Source: Desulfovibrio subterraneus
GTDB lineage: Bacteria > Desulfobacterota > Desulfovibrionia > Desulfovibrionales > Desulfovibrionaceae
Direction of reading: 5' to 3'
DNA length: 64,000 bases
Assembly: GCF_013340285.1 (NCBI RefSeq)
Contig: NZ_BLVO01000012.1
Span: forward strand, 496,001-560,000
Position 1 is the first letter of the stretch. Every line of letters begins with the position of its first letter. Positions 32,191 to 41,868 of the stretch are shown in pieces. The position numbers and the translations under genes were made by a program. Under the pieces are notes generated by a model, which was not told where the DNA came from, ran no database searches, and worked only from the letters and a program-made list of their open reading frames with translations.

Positions 32191-32222
32191 TCAGAGCCGG
32201 AAGCATATGCTTCCGGCTCTGA
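32191..32222. repeat. Hairpin with 20-bp palindrome, copy 2
   Basis: A 32-bp perfect palindrome (TCAGAG, core CCGGAAGCATATGCTTCCGG, CTCTGA) 20 bp after the chemoreceptor stop (minus strand). It is not followed by a T run on either strand. A third hairpin, GCAGGAAC / GTTCCTGC at 32130-32150, lies between the two copies. Confidence 0.75.
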
Positions 32223-32242
32223 TTGCATTCGGGTCAGGGAGT

Positions 32243-34663
32243 CTACCCCTTGGAGAGTTTGTCCAGCTCCTTCGCAAGGGCAGCCAGTTCCTGCACGGAA
32301 CCGGTGGATGCGTCCATACGGCTCGACACGTCGGAAGCCATGTTGGCCACCTCGTCGATTGCGCCGTTGATGTGGTCGCTGGTGGCAGACTGCTCTTCTG
32401 CAGCGGTGGCAATGTTGCGCACCTGATCGGAAGAGGCTGTTACCAGATGCACGATGGACTGCAGTGCCTCGCCGGAGCGTGTTGCAAGGGTGCTGGCGTT
32501 TTCCACCAGTCCGCCGGTCTCTTCCACCATGCGGATGGAATCCTGCGCACCGCGCTGTATGGAGCCGATGGCCTTTTCCACCTCGCTGGTGGCCTGCATG
32601 GTCTTTTCGGCCAGCTTGCGAACTTCGTCGGCCACCACCGCGAAACCGCGGCCTGCTTCACCGGCACGGGCGGCTTCAATGGCCGCATTCAGCGCCAGCA
32701 GGTTGGTCTGGTCGGCAATGTCGGAAATAACGCCCAGAACCGCGCCAATTTCCTGCGCCTGCTTGCCGAGCTGGTGCATGGATACCTTCATGGCCGATGC
32801 CTGCTCGCTGACGCGCAGAATGGCATTTACAGACTGGTCCACAATGGCAGCGCCCTGCTGGGCCTGTTCCCGTGCGGACTGCGACTGCTCCGCCGCTTCC
32901 GTGGCGCTCTGGGCCACCTGCTGCACGGTTACGTTCATCTGTTCCATGGCTGTAACGGTTTCCTGCAGGCGGTTCTGCTGGTTGTCCAGAGCCTGCTGCA
33001 CACCGGAAAACTCTCGGGCAAGGTCGGATGATGTACTTGAAAGATGCACGGCGGCTTCTCTGGTTGCCTCGTTCACCTGACGGATGCGCTCAAGCTTCAC
33101 ATTCATTTCACGTTCGGCATGCACAAGGTCGGTTACCACGCGGGCCACTTCCACATACCCGACCTTGTGACCCTTGGAATCCTTGAGCAGGTTTGCCGAG
33201 GGTTTGATGAATACACTGTGCCCGTCGGGCTGCTTCAGTTCAATGATGTCAGCCTCGGCCTGTCTGCCGAGTTTTTTGACCATGTCGATGGGACAATCAG
33301 GGGTGCTGCATACGCTGGTCTTGAACTGGTCGTGGCACCGGCACTGTTTGAGGTTTTCTTCGGTAATGCCGAGGAAGTCCAGCGTGGCCTTGTTGGCCAT
33401 GAGGATGCGGTACTGTTCGTCCACAACGAAAATGGGATCGGGAACGGTGTTCAGCACGTTCACGTAGCCTTCCATCTCGTCGATCATGGTGCTCAGCTTG
33501 CCGGTAAGCGTGTTGAACCAGCGGGCCAGATCGCCGATTTCATCCTTCTGGGTGCAGTGAATCTGCTCTGTAAGGTCGGCCTTGTCTTCTGCAATGTCCT
33601 TGATCTTGGCCTTGATGTTCGTGAGCGGCCTGGTCACAAGATGGCGCAGGAAAACCAGCAGTACCAGCACCGGAGCCAGCGCCATGCCAGCCAGCATGAC
33701 CATGAGCGTGGTATCCGCTCTGGCTACGAGCTGCATCAGTGAACCGGTGTGTACCGCGCAGACCAGCACGCCGATCTGTTTGCCGCGATAGTCGGGAATG
33801 GGGTAGGTGGCCAGCACCAGTTCGCCGTGGTCGTCAAAGGTGTTGTCTGTCTTGCCGCGTTCCAGCAGCTCGGACGTGACAAACTGCTCCACGCCGGAAT
33901 CCTTGGGGGTGGTCGTCCGGACAAAGTTGCCCAGCCGCGGGAACTTGGCTTCATCCTGCAATGCGGTGGTGATGCTGAGCATGTCGCCGTTCATGTACAT
34001 GATCATCTCGTTCTTTCCCTCTTCCGTGGCGGCGGAAAGAATGGGATCGAAGCCGAACAGCATTTCCACAGAGCCGAGCTGCCTGCCGTCAGGCGATTTG
34101 ACAGGAACAAGACCGCGTACCACAAAGCCGCCGCGCCCCAGCTCAATACCGCTGACAGGCTGGCCGGTTCTGTTCACATCAAGCACGGTCTGACGGAAAG
34201 AGGAAAGGTCGTCGGAAATATCAACCCATTTGCCGTTGCGCTTTGCCTGTTGCTTGCGCCAGAGGCGGGCAAGACTTCTGCCGTTTGGCAGGTGAAAATG
34301 CAGCTGCATGCTCTCGCCGGAAATTTCTTTGTAGCTGTTCAGCATGGGGGCAAGGGCTTTTCGCAGCATTTCGCGGGCGGCCTGTGACTCGGGAGAATTT
34401 TCGTCATCCATGTTGCCGCTGTGGGCAAGGGCATAGGCATCAAGCACGGCCGGTACCTTGGCAAAAACTGCGGCAAGGTTTGTGGCTGCTTCGGCTGTCT
34501 TGTGTATGTCGGTGCTGATGCGTGTGAAGCGGTTATGCACGGTGTCTTCAACGTACCGTTGCTTCATGTCGGTAAAAGAAGAATGGATCACCATGTAGCT
34601 GATGATTCCAAGTATGAGAACAAAGATGACTTGTGGAATGGATAATTTCCAGATGAGCTTCAT
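32243..34663 (-). CDS. Methyl-accepting chemotaxis protein with double-Cache-type sensor and PAS domain
   Basis: An 806-residue chemoreceptor. I use the ATG at 34663 because GAGGGG lies 5 nt upstream. Helix 1 ([18 protein letters not shown]) leads to a large periplasmic region (about residues 30-310) resembling a dCache_3-type sensor with [17 protein letters not shown] and [12 protein letters not shown]. Helix 2 ([20 protein letters not shown]), HAMP, a cytoplasmic PAS domain with several cysteines ([17 protein letters not shown]) and the signalling domain with [15 protein letters not shown] follow. The cysteine-rich PAS loop is unusual and could sense redox state or a metal. A CRP-type operator lies 257 bp upstream. 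Confidence 0.92.
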   Translation of the reverse strand: MKLIWKLSIPQVIFVLILGIISYMVIHSSFTDMKQRYVEDTVHNRFTRISTDIHKTAEAATNLAAVFAKVPAVLDAYALAHSGNMDDENSPESQAAREMLRKALAPMLNSYKEISGESMQLHFHLPNGRSLARLWRKQQAKRNGKWVDISDDLSSFRQTVLDVNRTGQPVSGIELGRGGFVVRGLVPVKSPDGRQLGSVEMLFGFDPILSAATEEGKNEMIMYMNGDMLSITTALQDEAKFPRLGNFVRTTTPKDSGVEQFVTSELLERGKTDNTFDDHGELVLATYPIPDYRGKQIGVLVCAVHTGSLMQLVARADTTLMVMLAGMALAPVLVLLVFLRHLVTRPLTNIKAKIKDIAEDKADLTEQIHCTQKDEIGDLARWFNTLTGKLSTMIDEMEGYVNVLNTVPDPIFVVDEQYRILMANKATLDFLGITEENLKQCRCHDQFKTSVCSTPDCPIDMVKKLGRQAEADIIELKQPDGHSVFIKPSANLLKDSKGHKVGYVEVARVVTDLVHAEREMNVKLERIRQVNEATREAAVHLSSTSSDLAREFSGVQQALDNQQNRLQETVTAMEQMNVTVQQVAQSATEAAEQSQSAREQAQQGAAIVDQSVNAILRVSEQASAMKVSMHQLGKQAQEIGAVLGVISDIADQTNLLALNAAIEAARAGEAGRGFAVVADEVRKLAEKTMQATSEVEKAIGSIQRGAQDSIRMVEETGGLVENASTLATRSGEALQSIVHLVTASSDQVRNIATAAEEQSATSDHINGAIDEVANMASDVSSRMDASTGSVQELAALAKELDKLSKG

Positions 34664-34995
34664 CTGACCCCTCGTGAAGTATTTTGGGTTGTGGGAGCAC
34701 TTCACTCGCCCTGCATATTCTGTCGGAGTTTAACGCTCCGGAACACACTGCCTTTCATCCGGTAGGATATATAAAAGGATTTCCCTATTAATAGTAATTA
34801 CTAGAGAGATGAATATGATTTTATGCAGGGGCGGGAAATAAAGCGAACAGATATGACTATGGGAAGAAAAGAACTTTCAGAACGCGGAATGGCGCAGCAG
34901 AAGAGGAAATAGAGGACTGAATTGTGATTAATATCACAATTGGATGTCGATTTCGTGTCGAAATCTACAAAATGCGGGGAGTTGAGAGGAGGGGA
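34664..34995. other. Intergenic region upstream of the Cache/PAS chemoreceptor gene
   Basis: This 332-bp gap is A+T-rich in its middle (34760-34960). It contains a 12-bp palindrome TAGTAATTACTA (34792-34803), the CRP-type site at 34920-34941, and a hairpin GATTTCG-TGT-CGAAATC (34949-34965) just after the rsgA stop on the minus strand. No coding sequence is present. Confidence 0.5.
34920..34941. promoter_or_regulatory. CRP/FNR-superfamily operator, TTGTGA-N6-TCACAA
   Basis: The site TTGTGATTAATATCACAA fits exactly the consensus TTGTGA-N6-TCACAA, with arms extended to 9 bp (AATTGTGAT / ATCACAATT). In sulfate reducers this motif has been associated with CRP-like regulators such as HcpR, as I recall. 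It lies between rsgA and the chemoreceptor gene and most likely controls the latter; no matching -10 is obvious. Confidence 0.6.
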
Positions 34996-36075
34996 TCAGC
35001 GACGGCGGCGCTGCTTCTTGCCTGAAGTTTTTCCGGCGACGCGGTCAGCCACGCGGCGCTGTCTGGCATATATCTTGGCCTGCTGCTTTTCATCGTCCTG
35101 TGCGGCCTGTTCCTTGAGCAGCTTGCGGTAGTTCTCCACGCGGCGGCGCGTGATGCGGCCTTCTTCCACGGCCTTTTCAACGGCGCAGTCAGGCTCTCCG
35201 TCGTGCAGGCAGTCGGTAAACCCGCAGTGAAGGCCTATCTCGATGATATCCGCAAACACTTTGGCTATGCCGTGTTCGCACGAGGGCAGGCGCAGCTCGC
35301 GGAAGCCGGGCACATCCATGATGAGTCCGCCGTTGGGCAGCGTATAGAGCGTGCGGCTTGAGGTGGTGTGCCGTCCCTTGCTGTCAGAATCGCGGATGGC
35401 ACCCGTGGGGGTGCGTTCTTCGCCGCTCAGCGTGTTGACGAGGGTGGACTTGCCCACGCCGGAAGAGCCGACAAGGGTTGCCGTCATGCCTTTTTCAACC
35501 CACGGGAAAAGGGCGTTTACGGTATCTATGGTCAGGGCGTTTACCACCACCACGTCCAGCCCGTCATGCAGGGCGCGCACCTGTGCGGCGCAGTCTTCCG
35601 CATGTTCGGCTGTGACCAGATCGCGCTTGCTGAGCACGACGACGGGGGTGACACCATATTCGTAAGCAATGGCGAGATAGCGCTCAAGCCGGGAAAGGTT
35701 GAAGTCGTCGTTGAGCGAGGTGACGATAAACAGCGTGTCCAGGTTGGCTGCAACCAGTTGTACGCTGGTGATGTCGGAAGGCGCGCGGCGGGTCACAAGG
35801 GTCTGGCGTTTCAGAATGCGCACAGGCCATTGGCCTGTTTCGTCCAGGATAAGCCAGTCCCCCACTGTGGGCCTGTCTTCAGGATCGCTGGAAAGCCAGT
35901 TGCCGGGAATGGCCAGCTGGCGTTTTCCCTCTGCCCCCATCACGAACAGGACCATGCTGTGTACGCTGCAGACGCGGACAATGGCGTTTTCCGCAGGGCG
36001 TTCGTCATCAAGCTGGTTTTCGAAGAAGTCGTTCCAGCCAAGTTCGGCAAGGTGGGGGTAGTTGGTACTTGTCAT
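34996..36075 (-). CDS. rsgA: RsgA, circularly permuted ribosome-biogenesis GTPase
   Basis: A 359-residue GTPase that acts in maturation of the 30S subunit. An N-terminal OB-fold (LAIPGNWLSSDPEDRPTVGD) precedes the permuted G domain in the order G4 (VVVLSKRDL), G1 (GSSGVGKSTLVN), G3 (DVPGFREL). The C-terminal zinc knuckle is present as CGFTDCLHDGEPDCAV with the upstream CEHG histidine. A basic tail (GKKQRRRR) suits RNA binding. It stands 111 bp downstream of hemC, though whether the two are co-transcribed is unclear given a hairpin between them. Confidence 0.95.
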   Translation of the reverse strand: MTSTNYPHLAELGWNDFFENQLDDERPAENAIVRVCSVHSMVLFVMGAEGKRQLAIPGNWLSSDPEDRPTVGDWLILDETGQWPVRILKRQTLVTRRAPSDITSVQLVAANLDTLFIVTSLNDDFNLSRLERYLAIAYEYGVTPVVVLSKRDLVTAEHAEDCAAQVRALHDGLDVVVVNALTIDTVNALFPWVEKGMTATLVGSSGVGKSTLVNTLSGEERTPTGAIRDSDSKGRHTTSSRTLYTLPNGGLIMDVPGFRELRLPSCEHGIAKVFADIIEIGLHCGFTDCLHDGEPDCAVEKAVEEGRITRRRVENYRKLLKEQAAQDDEKQQAKIYARQRRVADRVAGKTSGKKQRRRR

Positions 36076-36118
36076 GCGTCCTTTGACAGTAGCGGGAATG
36101 GTGATTGTTGCAAAGTAT

Positions 36119-36140
36119 TTCCGGCCCCGAAGGGCCGGAA
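36119..36140 (-). terminator. Hairpin after hemC
   Basis: TTCCGGCC / GGCCGGAA with a 6-nt loop, about 47 bp past the hemC stop on the minus strand and followed there by AATACTTTG. The T tract is poor, so termination may be partial with read-through into rsgA. Confidence 0.4.
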
Positions 36141-36186
36141 TGAATAATCAGTGATGCAATCCGCCGCAGTGCGGCAGGCGCGGTGC

Positions 36187-37134
36187 TTATGAGCGGGTTG
36201 CCTGCTCAGAGGCATACACCTCTTCGAGTATGGCGCCTGCACCCTGCTGTTTTACGGTCTCTGCAAGGGCAAGGCCCACGTTGCGGGCAGCAGCTTCGGC
36301 TCCGTTCACGGTTTCGCGGATGATACGCTTGCCTTCAAGGTCGGCCACAAAGCCCACCAGAGTGAAGGTGTCGTCGCCCGTCATGGTGGCGTGGCCCGCA
36401 ATGGGCACCTGACAACCGCCCTGCAGACCGAAGAGGAAACCGCGTTCGGCTTCCACGCAGATGCGGGTGGGGCGGTGCTCAAGAAATGCCAGCATTTCAC
36501 GGATGTCTTCGCGGTCCTGATGGAATTCGATGCCGAGCGCGCCCTGACCCACGGCGGGCAGGAAGCGGGGCGGCCCCAGAATTTCGTGCCTGGGAGCGGT
36601 GAGTCCCAGACGCTTCAGGCCGGAAGTGGCCATGATAATGGCGTCGAACTCGCCGTCCATGAGCTTGCGCAGGCGGGTATCCACGTTGCCGCGCAGCGAA
36701 ACGACCTTGAGGTCGGGGCGCAGGGTCAGAAGCTGCGACTGACGGCGCAGGCTGCTGGTGCCCACGGTGGCACCCTGCGGCAGGGAATCCAGCGTGTCGT
36801 AGTTGACGGAAAGGAAGGTGTCCGAGGCGTCTTCACGCTGGGGAATGGTGCCGAGCACCAGACCTTCGGGCAATTCCATGGGCACATCCTTCATGGAATG
36901 CACGGCAAGGTCGGCTCTGCCGTCCAGAAGCGCTTCTTCGATTTCCTTGACGAACAGGCCCTTGCCGCCGACTTTGGCCAGAGGAACATCCAGAATGATG
37001 TCGCCCTTGGTTTTGAGAACCAGCAGTTCAACGGAAACCTTGCCCGCATGCTGCCGTTCGATGCAATCCTTGATGTGGTTGGCCTGCCAGAGTGCGAGCT
37101 TGGAGCCGCGCGTGGCGATGACGATGTTCTTCAT
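36187..37134 (-). CDS. hemC: HemC, porphobilinogen deaminase (hydroxymethylbilane synthase)
   Basis: A 315-residue cytoplasmic enzyme that polymerises four porphobilinogens into hydroxymethylbilane, the precursor of siroheme, heme and cobamides, all central to a sulfate reducer. The start at 37134 gives [18 protein letters not shown], the canonical N terminus; a longer frame is rejected. Motifs include [29 protein letters not shown] and the cofactor-attachment cysteine in [11 protein letters not shown]. The ribosome site is weak. It lies 129 bp after the FmdB-like gene in the same direction. Confidence 0.97.
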   Translation of the reverse strand: MKNIVIATRGSKLALWQANHIKDCIERQHAGKVSVELLVLKTKGDIILDVPLAKVGGKGLFVKEIEEALLDGRADLAVHSMKDVPMELPEGLVLGTIPQREDASDTFLSVNYDTLDSLPQGATVGTSSLRRQSQLLTLRPDLKVVSLRGNVDTRLRKLMDGEFDAIIMATSGLKRLGLTAPRHEILGPPRFLPAVGQGALGIEFHQDREDIREMLAFLEHRPTRICVEAERGFLFGLQGGCQVPIAGHATMTGDDTFTLVGFVADLEGKRIIRETVNGAEAAARNVGLALAETVKQQGAGAILEEVYASEQATRS

Positions 37135-37263
37135 TTCGCGTCCGCTTGAGCTTGAGGTTCCGTGCCGGTGGTTACGTGTTGCGCTTTGGCGCAGCAGGCC
37201 GCCGGATATTCGGGTGCGGCGGCAGTTCATGCTGCCGCACGGGATTTCGTACCGTGCCTGCGT

Positions 37264-37491
37264 TTACTTGCAGGTGGAGCAGTTGCCGCCGGAGCAGCCG
37301 GAGCAGCCGGAGCCGCCCGCACTGCCGGAAGGAGCAGAAACAGTGCCGCCGGGCATCTTGAACTGGGAGGCGGAAAGCAACTTGTGCGTAGCACCGGAAG
37401 CGCATGCGGGGCATGCCGGAGCGGCATCACCGAAAACCAGTTCTTCAAATTCCTTGCCGCAGGCTTCACATTTGTATTCGTAAATGGGCAT
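37264..37491 (-). CDS. FmdB-family zinc-ribbon protein
   Basis: A 75-residue protein. The N-terminal zinc ribbon MPIYEYKCEACGKEFEELVF with a second CPAC pair matches the FmdB/putative regulatory protein family. The C-terminal tail is unusual: a low-complexity Gly/Ser/Cys stretch GGSGCSGCSGGNCSTCK that adds four more cysteines and may bind metal or a cluster. AGGAATTG-type spacing precedes the ATG. Function is unknown. It lies between gmhA and hemC on the minus strand. Confidence 0.88.
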   Translation of the reverse strand: MPIYEYKCEACGKEFEELVFGDAAPACPACASGATHKLLSASQFKMPGGTVSAPSGSAGGSGCSGCSGGNCSTCK

Positions 37492-37558
37492 AACAATTCC
37501 TCCGTGAATGTTTCACGGCATGAGATAATGCCGATCGCGCGATCGTCAAATGGTGTGG

Positions 37559-38194
37559 TTATTCGTGGCAGGCCCCGTCCGGCTCGTTCAGGTAGGGCTG
37601 CAACTCCATGACGTTCTCGAAAAGATAGTGATCTGTCAGTTGGCAGAGCAGGTGACCTATGGCAATGTGCACTTCTTGGACAAGAGGCGTATGACGGTGG
37701 GAAACATCAAGCAGATGTTCACACAAAGGGGCCATGCGGCCGCCGCCCTGTCCCGTGATGCCTATGGTGGTTATGCAGCGTTCGCGCGCCACCTTGAGGG
37801 CTTCAACGATGTTGTTGCTGTTGCCGGAGGTGGAGATGGCCACAAGCACATCGCCCTCTGTGGCAAGCGCCTGCACCTGCTTGCTGAACACAAGGTCGAA
37901 ACCGTAGTCATTGCCGATGGCGGTGAGAATGGACGAGTCCGTCGTCAGGGCAATGGCAGGCAGAGGGGGACGTTCCATGAGAAAGCGGTTCACGAACTCG
38001 GCAGCCAGATGCTGCGAATCTGCCGCGCTGCCCCCGTTGCCGCAGAAGAGAATCTTGCCGCCGCGGGCAAGGCACAGGGCCAGAATCTTGGCCACTTCGT
38101 TCACCTTGTCGGCGTTGGCTTCGAAATAGGCTTCGCGCAGGCGGGCGCCTGCACGGGCATGTTCCAGAATCATCTCTTTGGCGGTATCGGTCAT
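37559..38194 (-). CDS. gmhA: GmhA, sedoheptulose-7-phosphate isomerase
   Basis: A 211-residue enzyme making D-glycero-D-manno-heptose 7-phosphate, the first step to ADP-heptose for LPS inner core. The SIS-domain motifs are clear: FCGNGGSAADSQHLAAEFVN and VAISTSGNSNNIVEAL, with the C-terminal catalytic/metal residues in EVHIAIGHLLCQ. The ATG at 38194 has AGGAG 9 nt upstream; the frame extends upstream without a better start. It supports an LPS-bearing outer membrane. Confidence 0.96.
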   Translation of the reverse strand: MTDTAKEMILEHARAGARLREAYFEANADKVNEVAKILALCLARGGKILFCGNGGSAADSQHLAAEFVNRFLMERPPLPAIALTTDSSILTAIGNDYGFDLVFSKQVQALATEGDVLVAISTSGNSNNIVEALKVARERCITTIGITGQGGGRMAPLCEHLLDVSHRHTPLVQEVHIAIGHLLCQLTDHYLFENVMELQPYLNEPDGACHE

Positions 38195-38378
38195 TAGTGC
38201 TCCTGCCTGTGAAAACGTATCACATATCCGTCGTTGTACCGTAAATCCATTCCGGCAGTATACTAAATGGCGCAAAGTGACAACGGTAAGCACTCCGCTT
38301 TTTCCCGCAGGAAAAAATATATGGCCCGAATGCCGCTTCAACCTTGATGGAATCGCGGCTTTTTACTAGGGAAATCCG

Positions 38379-39230
38379 ATGAGCCGAACCATACATACAG
38401 TTTTTATCGTTACCAAGGCAGGACACACTGCTGCACTTGAGCTCGCGGCCTCCATGAAGGAGTGGTTCCTCGGGCGCGGATGCGAGGCGGAAGTGTTCGA
38501 AAACGGCCGTCTTCAGTGGCAGAAGGTAGTGTTCCCCGCCACCGGGGGGCTTGTGCTTGTGCTTGGCGGCGACGGAACCATGCTGAGCGTGGCGCGCCGC
38601 CTTGTGGGTTCGGACATCCCCGTTCTGGGTGTCAATCTGGGGCGCGTGGGGTTCCTGACCGAAGTGTCCGTGGATGAGTGGCAGACGCAGATTGAACGGC
38701 TCTTTGACGAGCGCGTGCGCTATGTGCGCCGCGTCGCCCTGTCCTGCATTGTGGAGCGCAGCTCGCATCGTATCTACAGCGGTGTGGCGGTAAACGACAT
38801 GGTCGTGCATCGCGGTGCCCTTGCGCGGGTCATAAAGCTGGAACTGCATGTGCAGGGTGAGCGTCTCGGCGGCCTGCGCGCAGACGGGCTCATCGTTTCC
38901 TCTCCCACGGGTTCCACAGGCTATGCGGTATCCGCCAACGGGCCGCTCATCCATCCCGACCTCAACGCGTTTTCGGTTACGCCCATCTGCCCCTTCCTCA
39001 ACGCGCTCAAGCCCTTTGTGCTGTGCGGTGATATGGAGCTGGCTATCGATATACAGGATACGGATACGGACCTGTATCTGACTCAGGACGGGCAGGACGG
39101 TGTCATTCTCAAAGCGGGCGACCGTGTTACCATTTCAACGGCCCCAAAGGGGTTGCTTGTGGCCGAACTGGGTTGTGCCAGCTATTTTGAAAGGCTGCGC
39201 ACCAGAGGGTTCTACAAGGATCAGCAGTAG
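38379..39230 (+). CDS. nadK: NadK, NAD kinase
   Basis: A 283-residue ATP-NAD kinase producing NADP. It has the GGDGT motif in LVLGGDGTMLSVARR, the NxxLGRVGFLTE loop (GVNLGRVGFLTEV), and the NDMVVHRG and SPTGSTGYAVSANGPLIHP motifs that bind NAD. AGGGAAA lies just before the ATG. It is divergent from gmhA and leads a plus-strand series that includes the DUF89-like and DUF4254 genes. Confidence 0.96.
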   Translation: MSRTIHTVFIVTKAGHTAALELAASMKEWFLGRGCEAEVFENGRLQWQKVVFPATGGLVLVLGGDGTMLSVARRLVGSDIPVLGVNLGRVGFLTEVSVDEWQTQIERLFDERVRYVRRVALSCIVERSSHRIYSGVAVNDMVVHRGALARVIKLELHVQGERLGGLRADGLIVSSPTGSTGYAVSANGPLIHPDLNAFSVTPICPFLNALKPFVLCGDMELAIDIQDTDTDLYLTQDGQDGVILKAGDRVTISTAPKGLLVAELGCASYFERLRTRGFYKDQQ

Positions 39231-39355
39231 CTGCTGCCCCGCAGAGTATGCGCGGCAGGACATGAACACCAAGCCGGACTGTTCCGGCCGCCGCAGGCAA
39301 CCGCCACGCGGGGCAGGGGCGGACCGGTTTTCCATAACCATACCGGAGGCCATTC

Positions 39356-41101
39356 ATGAGCGTGTTGCCTGAGTTGAAGTCTGTGCGGGAGGTGCGTTGG
39401 GGCAAAGACCCTTACATGGATGCCTGGCTGCACAACTTCAAGACCGAAAACAATATCGAACACCTCATGAATCCGGAAAACGTAGCTCCTGACGAGCAAC
39501 TCCGTTTCATGGTGGCGCTTGACGAGCAGCAGGTCTACATGCCCTGTTCCGATGTCATCTTCACACAGCTGCTGAGCAAGCACCGGCCCAAGACCCTGCA
39601 TCTGGAATATACACGCATATGGCGTTTCATCGTGCGGCTCATCCGCCAGCACGGTCTCGACAGATACAATGAACGCCGGGTCATTCAGTTCTGCAAGATG
39701 CGGTTCCGCCAGCACTTCAATTCGCGGATAATGATTCCCTCGCGTCTGGCAAAGCGTCTTGTCAGCATAGTGCTCACCCAGTGCGCGGTCACGGACCCCT
39801 ACAGGGAAGGCAAGCTCAAGGCCAACCGGCTTGCAGGCGAGTTTCTGAAGCGTCCCTCCACTGAGCGGCTCATTCTTGCCAATCCGCCGGAATGCAACTC
39901 CGCCGCCGATATACGCGAAATGCGCTGGGATCTGGATTTTCTCGAACTGCGCCGCCTGCTCTATCTTTCGACCCTGCCCGTGCTGTGGCAGGATAACGAT
40001 CCCTCGCCGCTGGAGGTGGAAGCCGAGCTGGAAAAACCCTGCGGAGAATGCAGCCGCCTGCGCCTGCTGCTCGGACCGGAGGACGAAGAGCGCAAGAAGA
40101 TTCTGTATCTTCCCGACGTGAGCGGGGCGTTCGTGTTCGACCTGAAGATCATCCACTCGCTCCTCCGTCAGGGGCATCAGGTTGTTCTGGCGCTCAAGGA
40201 AGGATTTTATTTCAACACCCCCACCCTGTGGGAGATTGAGCGAGACCCTGTTCTGAAGCAGGCCACGGCCGATGCCCATATCCTGCATGACGACAACGTG
40301 AGCAAGAACGACCTGTTGCGCATGTTGCGCGAGCACCGGTTCCTGATCATTTCCGACGGCACGCGCGAGCAGCTCAATCTGTACAAGACAAGCGTGACCT
40401 TTGCCCGCGCATGGAAGGAGTGTGATCTGATCATCGCCAAGGGCGGCCGGAATTACATGAATCTTGTCGGCTGCGGTCTGGAGTTTACCCGGGACATCGT
40501 GTGCTTCCATCGTTCCGAAGACGGCGAATTCCATCTGACCACCAAGCCCCGCGCCAAATGGGTGCGCAAGTTCACCGAGGCTGATCTGCACGACAAGGCC
40601 AAGGAAATTATCAGTGAAATGCGCGAAGCCCGTGCAACGGGCAAGAGCGTGATGTTCTACAGTGCGGTCATCGGTTCCATTCCCGGGCAGACCTCGCAGG
40701 CCATACGGGTTGTGGATACCTTTGTGCGCCATCTTCGCGAGCGGCTTGAAAACACCTTCATCATCAATCCCGCCGAGCATTTTGAAGAAGGTATGGATGG
40801 TGACGATCTCATGTTCATGTGGGAACGGGTGCAGAGAAGCGGCTTGCTTGACGTCTGGCGTTTTCAGACGGTTGAGGATATAGAAACGAGCTTCGCGCTT
40901 ATGGGACGCAAGGTGCCTTCAGCATGGTCGGGCAAGGATTCGACCTATTCCACCGGATGCACAAAGGAAATGCGCATAGCGCTGGATATGCAGAAGTTGC
41001 ACTCCGAAATGCAGATTATCGGCCCCAGCGCCGACAAGTTCTTCCGCAGGGCGGAGTACGGCGTAGGCAAATATTACGACGCGGGTATCAAGCAGCCCTA
41101 G
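39356..41101 (+). CDS. DUF89/ARMT1-like metal-binding-domain protein with a unique N-terminal region
   Basis: A 581-residue soluble protein of unknown function. The N-terminal about 235 residues are unlike anything I recognise and include CGECSRLR. From about residue 240 the sequence resembles the damage-control phosphatase (DUF89/ARMT1) fold: LYLPDVSGAFVFDLKIIHSL in place of the family's DNxGExxFD, VVLALKEGFYFNTPT, LIISDGTREQLNLYK, and DLIIAKGGRNYMNL (family KGxxN). The usual Asn of the first motif is changed, so activity may differ. GGAGG lies 6-10 nt before the ATG. It is followed 43 bp later by a DUF4254 gene. Confidence 0.75.
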   Translation: MSVLPELKSVREVRWGKDPYMDAWLHNFKTENNIEHLMNPENVAPDEQLRFMVALDEQQVYMPCSDVIFTQLLSKHRPKTLHLEYTRIWRFIVRLIRQHGLDRYNERRVIQFCKMRFRQHFNSRIMIPSRLAKRLVSIVLTQCAVTDPYREGKLKANRLAGEFLKRPSTERLILANPPECNSAADIREMRWDLDFLELRRLLYLSTLPVLWQDNDPSPLEVEAELEKPCGECSRLRLLLGPEDEERKKILYLPDVSGAFVFDLKIIHSLLRQGHQVVLALKEGFYFNTPTLWEIERDPVLKQATADAHILHDDNVSKNDLLRMLREHRFLIISDGTREQLNLYKTSVTFARAWKECDLIIAKGGRNYMNLVGCGLEFTRDIVCFHRSEDGEFHLTTKPRAKWVRKFTEADLHDKAKEIISEMREARATGKSVMFYSAVIGSIPGQTSQAIRVVDTFVRHLRERLENTFIINPAEHFEEGMDGDDLMFMWERVQRSGLLDVWRFQTVEDIETSFALMGRKVPSAWSGKDSTYSTGCTKEMRIALDMQKLHSEMQIIGPSADKFFRRAEYGVGKYYDAGIKQP

Positions 41102-41144
41102 GCTTGTGCGCGCATAACTGAATCAGGAACAGGCTTACCGTATC

Positions 41145-41786
41145 ATGATCGGTTTTGAAGATATTTCGAAAGAATTGGAACGTTGTTTTGCGGCGCAGGT
41201 GCAGAGCACCGCTGACTGGCACGCGACGGAACCGGAAGATGCAACCGGCGCGGAAGAAGGCGCGGAACTGAAGAACCTGAAGGGGCTGGTTCTGGCACAG
41301 CACCTCATGAACTTCAAGCTCTGGCACGTGGAAGACATAGCCCGCCGCAAGGACGTGGGCCCCGAAGTCATTGCGGACTGCAAGTACCGCATTGACGGGC
41401 TCAACCAGCGCCGAAACGACTTTATGGAAAAGGTGGATGCCTGCATCGTGGGCATGATCGCTCCTATGCTGCCGCCGGTTGCCGATGGAGCAATGCTGCG
41501 CCACAATACGGAGTCGCTGGGCATGTCGGTGGACAGGCTTTCCATTCTCAGCCTGAAGATTTTCCACATGCGCGAGCAGACCGAGCGTACCGACGTGGAT
41601 GAGGCGCATCGTGCCTCCTGCCGCGATAAGCTGGCCGTGCTGCAGGAGCAGCGTGCCGACCTTGCCCGTGCCGTGCTCGAACTGCTGGACGACTACCGTA
41701 CAGGCGTGAAGCGGCCTAAGGTGTATTTCCAGTTCAAGATGTATAACGATCCCTCGCTCAACCCCCAGCTCTACAAGGGCGCGTAG
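41145..41786 (+). CDS. DUF4254 family protein
   Basis: A 213-residue mainly alpha-helical protein. The segment [20 protein letters not shown] followed by [20 protein letters not shown] matches the DUF4254 pattern as I remember it (LNFxLWHxEDxAR, IDxLNQxRND). No signal peptide or membrane segment is present. The family has no established function; members often neighbour envelope-polysaccharide genes. It sits between the DUF89-like gene and gatB. Confidence 0.78.
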   Translation: MIGFEDISKELERCFAAQVQSTADWHATEPEDATGAEEGAELKNLKGLVLAQHLMNFKLWHVEDIARRKDVGPEVIADCKYRIDGLNQRRNDFMEKVDACIVGMIAPMLPPVADGAMLRHNTESLGMSVDRLSILSLKIFHMREQTERTDVDEAHRASCRDKLAVLQEQRADLARAVLELLDDYRTGVKRPKVYFQFKMYNDPSLNPQLYKGA

Positions 41787-41868
41787 GCAGAGAAGGGAAG
41801 GGCGGTCCCGACCGCCGCAGGCGGACCACTGCCGGGTTCCGCAAGATATGGATTTCAAGGAGATTGTC

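Noticed and set aside
41801-41816. GGCGGT-CCCG-ACCGCC hairpin between the DUF4254 gene and gatB as a terminator
   Set aside because: No T run follows and the gene spacing suggests continued transcription; it may be only a GC-rich dyad.
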